This document shows positions 60,253-64,000 of a stretch of DNA of 64,000 nt, one piece after another (within the stretch, counting starts at the first letter, position 1; every line of letters starts with the position of its first letter). The notes under the pieces were generated by a model that was given only the letters and a program-made list of their open reading frames with translations, had not been told where the DNA came from and made no database searches. The translations under genes were made by a program, and so were the position numbers. Source of the stretch: Burkholderiales bacterium (lineage in GTDB: Bacteria; Pseudomonadota; Gammaproteobacteria; Burkholderiales; Usitatibacteraceae); the NCBI GenBank assembly GCA_025360815.1, contig JANYBL010000018.1, forward strand, positions 1 to 64,000, in the 5' to 3' direction.

Positions 60253-62835
60253 CTAAAACAAATCAGCCGATTCTTCATCCGACTCAACCACCTTCTGCAA
60301 GCCCGACAACTTTGACCCTTCATCTAGGTTAATCAGTGTTACGCCTTGCGTTGAGCGGCCCATTTCACGAATCTGCTTGACCTTCGTCCGAATCAGCACC
60401 CCGCCGGTAGTAATCATCATGATTTCATCCGTTGGCTGTACCAGCACAGCGGCGACTACCTTGCCATTACGGGCGGAGGTTTGAATCGCGATCATGCCTT
60501 GGGTGCCACGGCCATGGCGGGTGTATTCCGAAATAGCGGTTCGTTTGCCGTAACCCTTTTCAGTTGCGGTCAGAACAGAATCTTTTTCGTCTTGGGCGAC
60601 CAGCATCGAGATTACCTTACCGCCTTTGGCTAAATTCATCCCACGCACACCGCGTGTGTCACGACCCATTGAGCGCACATCAGATTCTTCAAATCGGACC
60701 GCCTTGCCCTCGTCGGAGAATAACATTACGTCATGCTTGCCATCAGTTAAGGCGACGCCGATCAGGTTGTCGCCCTCGTCCAACGCAATGGCGATAATGC
60801 CCGCCTTACGGGGGTTGCTAAAATCAGACAACGCCGTTTTCTTGACCACACCTTCGGAGGTTGCAAAGAACACGAATTTATCTTCAACAAATTCTTTGAC
60901 AGGCAACACAGCACTGATTTTTTCATCGGGCTGCATTTGCAGCAAATTCACAATCGGCTTACCACGTGAGATGCGCGACCCCTGCGGAATTTCATAAACC
61001 TTCACCCAATAGACGCGGCCTTTGTTGGAGAAGCACAGCACGTAGTCGTGGGTATTGGCAATGAACAATGTCTCAATAAAATCATCTTCTTTCATTGCCG
61101 TCGCCTGCTTGCCGCGACCGCCACGCTTTTGCGCGCGGTAGTCATCCACTGGCTGGTACTTGATGTAGCCGGTGTGCGACATGGTCACGATCACTTCTTC
61201 CTTCGCGATCAAATCTTCCATCGACATTTGCTGGCCGTTAAGCACAATTTCAGAGCGACGTTTATCGCCAAACTTTTCTTTAATCGCCTTTAATTCCTCG
61301 GCAATAATAGCGCTTACCCGCTCGGGCTTTGACAAAATATCAAGCAGATCGGTGATACGGTCCATCACTTCTTTGTATTCAGCCACAATCTTGTCTTGCT
61401 CAAGGCCTGTCAAACGCTGCAATTGCATCTCGAGAATGCGCTGGGCCTGCACATCGGACAAACGATAGCCGTTGTTGTGCAGACCATACTCAGCCAATAG
61501 TCCTTCGGGGCGGTAGGCTTCAATACCCGCATCGGCGGCGGTCCGCGCCAACATTTCTTCTACCAGCTTCGAGCGCCAGACCTTGCCCATCAACTTTACT
61601 TTGGCTTCAGACGGTGTTTGCGCCGACTTAATGAGTTCAACGATCTCATCGACGTTCGATAATGCAACCGCCAAACCTTCCAAAATATGACCGCGATCGC
61701 GTGCTTTACGGAGCTCAAATACTGTGCGGCGCGTTACAACCTCGCGGCGATGGCGTAGGAAATAATCAAGGAATTGTTTCAGGTTCAAGAGCTTCGGCTG
61801 GCCGTCGCAAATCGCGACCATGTTCATGCCGAAGGTATCTTGCATTTGCGTCATTTTGTAGAGGTTATTGAGCACCACCTCAGGCACTTCGCCGCGTTTT
61901 AATTCGATCACGGCGCGCATGCCGGATTTATCGGATTCATCACGCAAATCCGAAACGCCTTCAAGCTTTTTATCGCGCACTAACTCGCCGATTTTAATCA
62001 GCAAATTGGCTTTGTTTACCTGATACGGGAGCTCGTCAATAATGATCGCTTGGCGGCTACCTTTTTCGAGATTCTCAAAGTGCGTACGGGCACGCATAAT
62101 CACCCGGCCGCGGCCGGTCCGGTAGCCGTCGCGCACCCCATCCACGCCATAAATAATACCGGCGGTTGGGAAATCAGGCGCTTTGACAATGTCAATCAAG
62201 GCTTCAATATCAATTTGCGGATTATCAAGCACCGCCAAACATGCATCGCAAATATCGTTCAAGTTATGCGGTGGAATATTGGTAGCCATACCGACTGCAA
62301 TACCGCCCGAGCCGTTGACCAACAGATTCGGAAATTTAGCCGGGAGAATGAGCGGCTCGCGTTCGCTGCCGTCGTAGTTCGGGCCGAAATCAACAGTGTC
62401 GCGATCTAAATCTTCTAACAACTCCGCGGCGATTTTGGACATGCGGATTTCGGTGTAACGCATCGCCGCCGCGTTATCGCCATCAACCGAGCCGAAGTTA
62501 CCCTGACCTTGCACCAGGGGGTATCGCAGCGAAAAATCTTGCGCCATTCGCACGATAGTGTCGTAAATCGCAGTATCACCGTGCGGGTGGTACTTACCCA
62601 TCACATCACCCACAATGCGCGCCGATTTTTTGAACGGCTTATTCCATTCGTTCGATTGCTCGAACATCGCGAATAGGCAACGGCGGTGCACCGGCTTCAA
62701 GCCATCACGTACATCGGGTAGCGCGCGACCAACAATCACGCTCATCGCGTATTCGAGGTAGCTGGTGCGCATCTCCGATTCAATCGAAATCGGATGGGTT
62801 TCTTTTGCGAATTGGGGCAATAGCGGTTCAGTCAC
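60253..62835 (-). CDS. gyrA: DNA gyrase subunit A
   Basis: [57 protein letters not shown]-terminal GyrA repeats. Confidence 0.98.
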   Translation of the reverse strand: MTEPLLPQFAKETHPISIESEMRTSYLEYAMSVIVGRALPDVRDGLKPVHRRCLFAMFEQSNEWNKPFKKSARIVGDVMGKYHPHGDTAIYDTIVRMAQDFSLRYPLVQGQGNFGSVDGDNAAAMRYTEIRMSKIAAELLEDLDRDTVDFGPNYDGSEREPLILPAKFPNLLVNGSGGIAVGMATNIPPHNLNDICDACLAVLDNPQIDIEALIDIVKAPDFPTAGIIYGVDGVRDGYRTGRGRVIMRARTHFENLEKGSRQAIIIDELPYQVNKANLLIKIGELVRDKKLEGVSDLRDESDKSGMRAVIELKRGEVPEVVLNNLYKMTQMQDTFGMNMVAICDGQPKLLNLKQFLDYFLRHRREVVTRRTVFELRKARDRGHILEGLAVALSNVDEIVELIKSAQTPSEAKVKLMGKVWRSKLVEEMLARTAADAGIEAYRPEGLLAEYGLHNNGYRLSDVQAQRILEMQLQRLTGLEQDKIVAEYKEVMDRITDLLDILSKPERVSAIIAEELKAIKEKFGDKRRSEIVLNGQQMSMEDLIAKEEVIVTMSHTGYIKYQPVDDYRAQKRGGRGKQATAMKEDDFIETLFIANTHDYVLCFSNKGRVYWVKVYEIPQGSRISRGKPIVNLLQMQPDEKISAVLPVKEFVEDKFVFFATSEGVVKKTALSDFSNPRKAGIIAIALDEGDNLIGVALTDGKHDVMLFSDEGKAVRFEESDVRSMGRDTRGVRGMNLAKGGKVISMLVAQDEKDSVLTATEKGYGKRTAISEYTRHGRGTQGMIAIQTSARNGKVVAAVLVQPTDEIMMITTGGVLIRTKVKQIREMGRSTQGVTLINLDEGSKLSGLQKVVESDEESADLF

Positions 62836-63187
62836 GGCGGCTCTTCTCGTTAAATTCTGTTGAAGCGATGGTTTAACCGAGACTCGACAGAGTCGAATCC
62901 TAGCTAAGCCTTTGATTTATATAAAATTTGAAATACACCAAGCACACTAATTTAGCATATTGGACAAAAAAATGCCATCCAGTGTCGAGAAAACCACTAG
63001 CGATGCTGCTTACGCATTACTGCAACACACTACCTGTAGTGTTTCGCTTTGAAAAACATATTTACTGTGGTTTTTGTTGCGAATCTACAACTTCACGCCT
63101 CATAGTGTTGTTAAAAGGATGTGTGAAGGTTGTGTGCGGCAAAATGAATCGTGTATCATTCAAGAGGTTGAAGTTCGGGGCGTACTT

Positions 63188-63223
63188 TGTCTTTGAAACA
63201 TATCGTGTCTTTGAAGCATACCG
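63188..63223. repeat. 18-bp direct tandem duplication upstream of the ompA-like gene
   Basis: TGTCTTTGAAACATATCG/TGTCTTTGAAGCATACCG (3 mismatches). Confidence 0.8.
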
Positions 63224-63382
63224 TGCCATAAATTTTGAATTATCGAATTAAGCAGGCTGTGGATGGCGATGTGCTGTTGGTTTTGGTGCTCGCAACCGTC
63301 TGATCAGTGTTTAATCGTTAATCGATAACAAGTTTTTGTTTCTATAATATTTTTATTCTATCAACCCTCTCGGGAGTACAAA

Positions 63383-64000
63383 ATGAAGAGTTCTCTGATC
63401 ACCAAACTGCTTGCAGCAACACCAGCCTTCGCGGCTTGTTTTGCGATTGCGGGCGTTACGCCAAATCTGCTGGATTCACAAGGCCAGCCAGTACGTGACG
63501 GCTCGGGCGCCTGCGTCCGTAGCGAGTTCAGCGTGGAGCATCCAGATTGCGTTGCCAAAAAAGCAGAGCCAGCGAAACCTGCGGCCCCTGCTGCACCAGC
63601 AGCTCCTGTTGCGCCTGCCGCGCCAGCTGCGCCAGCCGCGCCAGCTGCACCGGCACCTGCATCGGTTAAGCAGTCAATCACCATCCAAGCCGAAGCGCTG
63701 TTTGATTTTGATAAGTCGGTCTTGAAGCCGGGCGGTAAAAAATCAATTGATGAAGCAATTGCGAAGATGAAAGACCTTGACATCGATATGGTCATTGCAA
63801 CCGGCCATACGGATTCAATCGGTACCGATGCTTACAACCAGAAGCTATCCGAGCGTCGTGCTACGACCGTTAAAGAGTACATGGTCAGCAAAGGTGTTCC
63901 AGCGGCCAAGATCACCATCTTGGGCAAAGGCGAAACACAGCCGGTGGCAACAAACAAAACTGCTGAAGGCCGCGCGAAGAATCGTCGCGTTGACATCGAA
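63383..64000 (+). CDS. OmpA-family outer membrane protein (3' end outside window)
   Basis: MKSSLITKLLAATPAFAACF... Ala/Pro linker then EALFDFDKSVLKPGGKKSIDEAI...ATGHTDSIGTDAYNQKLSERRATTVKEYMVSKGV...GKGETQPVATNKTAEGRAKNRRVDIE; open at window end, hence missing from ORF track. Confidence 0.93.
   Translation, partial: MKSSLITKLLAATPAFAACFAIAGVTPNLLDSQGQPVRDGSGACVRSEFSVEHPDCVAKKAEPAKPAAPAAPAAPVAPAAPAAPAAPAAPAPASVKQSITIQAEALFDFDKSVLKPGGKKSIDEAIAKMKDLDIDMVIATGHTDSIGTDAYNQKLSERRATTVKEYMVSKGVPAAKITILGKGETQPVATNKTAEGRAKNRRVDIE

Noticed and set aside
63580-63665. 9-bp repeats in the OmpA-like gene
   Set aside because: Explained by an ordinary Ala-Ala-Pro periplasmic linker; not notable as DNA structure.

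Overview
This 64-kb window looks like a mostly housekeeping chromosomal segment of a betaproteobacterium. That placement is inferred from family content and gene order (gyrA/ompA; serC-pheA-hisC-tyrA-aroA; sdhCDAB-sdhE-gltA-sucA-sucB-lpdA-zapE). Main modules: nucleoside catabolism and uptake (deoD, ALDH16-like fusion, deoC, deoA, nupC); recA/recX/cinA behind two tandem perfect LexA boxes; lrgAB; folD/ygfA; prpE and acuI; TCA cluster; a GntR-flanked CitE/MaoC/CitE cluster leading into prpB-prpC-prpD; frmA/fghA; aromatic amino acid and serine genes; a VapBC pair; gyrA; and an OmpA-like gene running off the right edge. I see no CRISPR array, prophage, IS element, rRNA or tRNA, and no obvious new multi-gene defence system. 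The most unusual structure is in repeats and scars. (1) A dispersed imperfect-palindrome family, consensus roughly CGCTAGTATTGGCGGGCGTTTTGAGGCAAAAATGGCTGAAACGCCCGCCTAGACTAGCG, has about 8 copies, mostly intergenic; at least two lie in frame inside genes (MaoC interdomain linker, LrgA C-terminal tail) and a third overlaps the deoD 3' end. (2) Degenerate 12-13 bp tandem arrays recur in intergenic regions. (3) A deletion scar at 20.77-21.36 kb joins two opposite-strand truncated pseudogenes (CDGSH/Fer4_19 protein and rhodanese). Also notable: an uncharacterised tail-anchored ORF between recA and recX, a RecX with a large low-complexity insertion, and a metzincin-like protease paired with an orphan GspF-like protein. 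All calls come from reading the sequence and ORF track; no searches were run.
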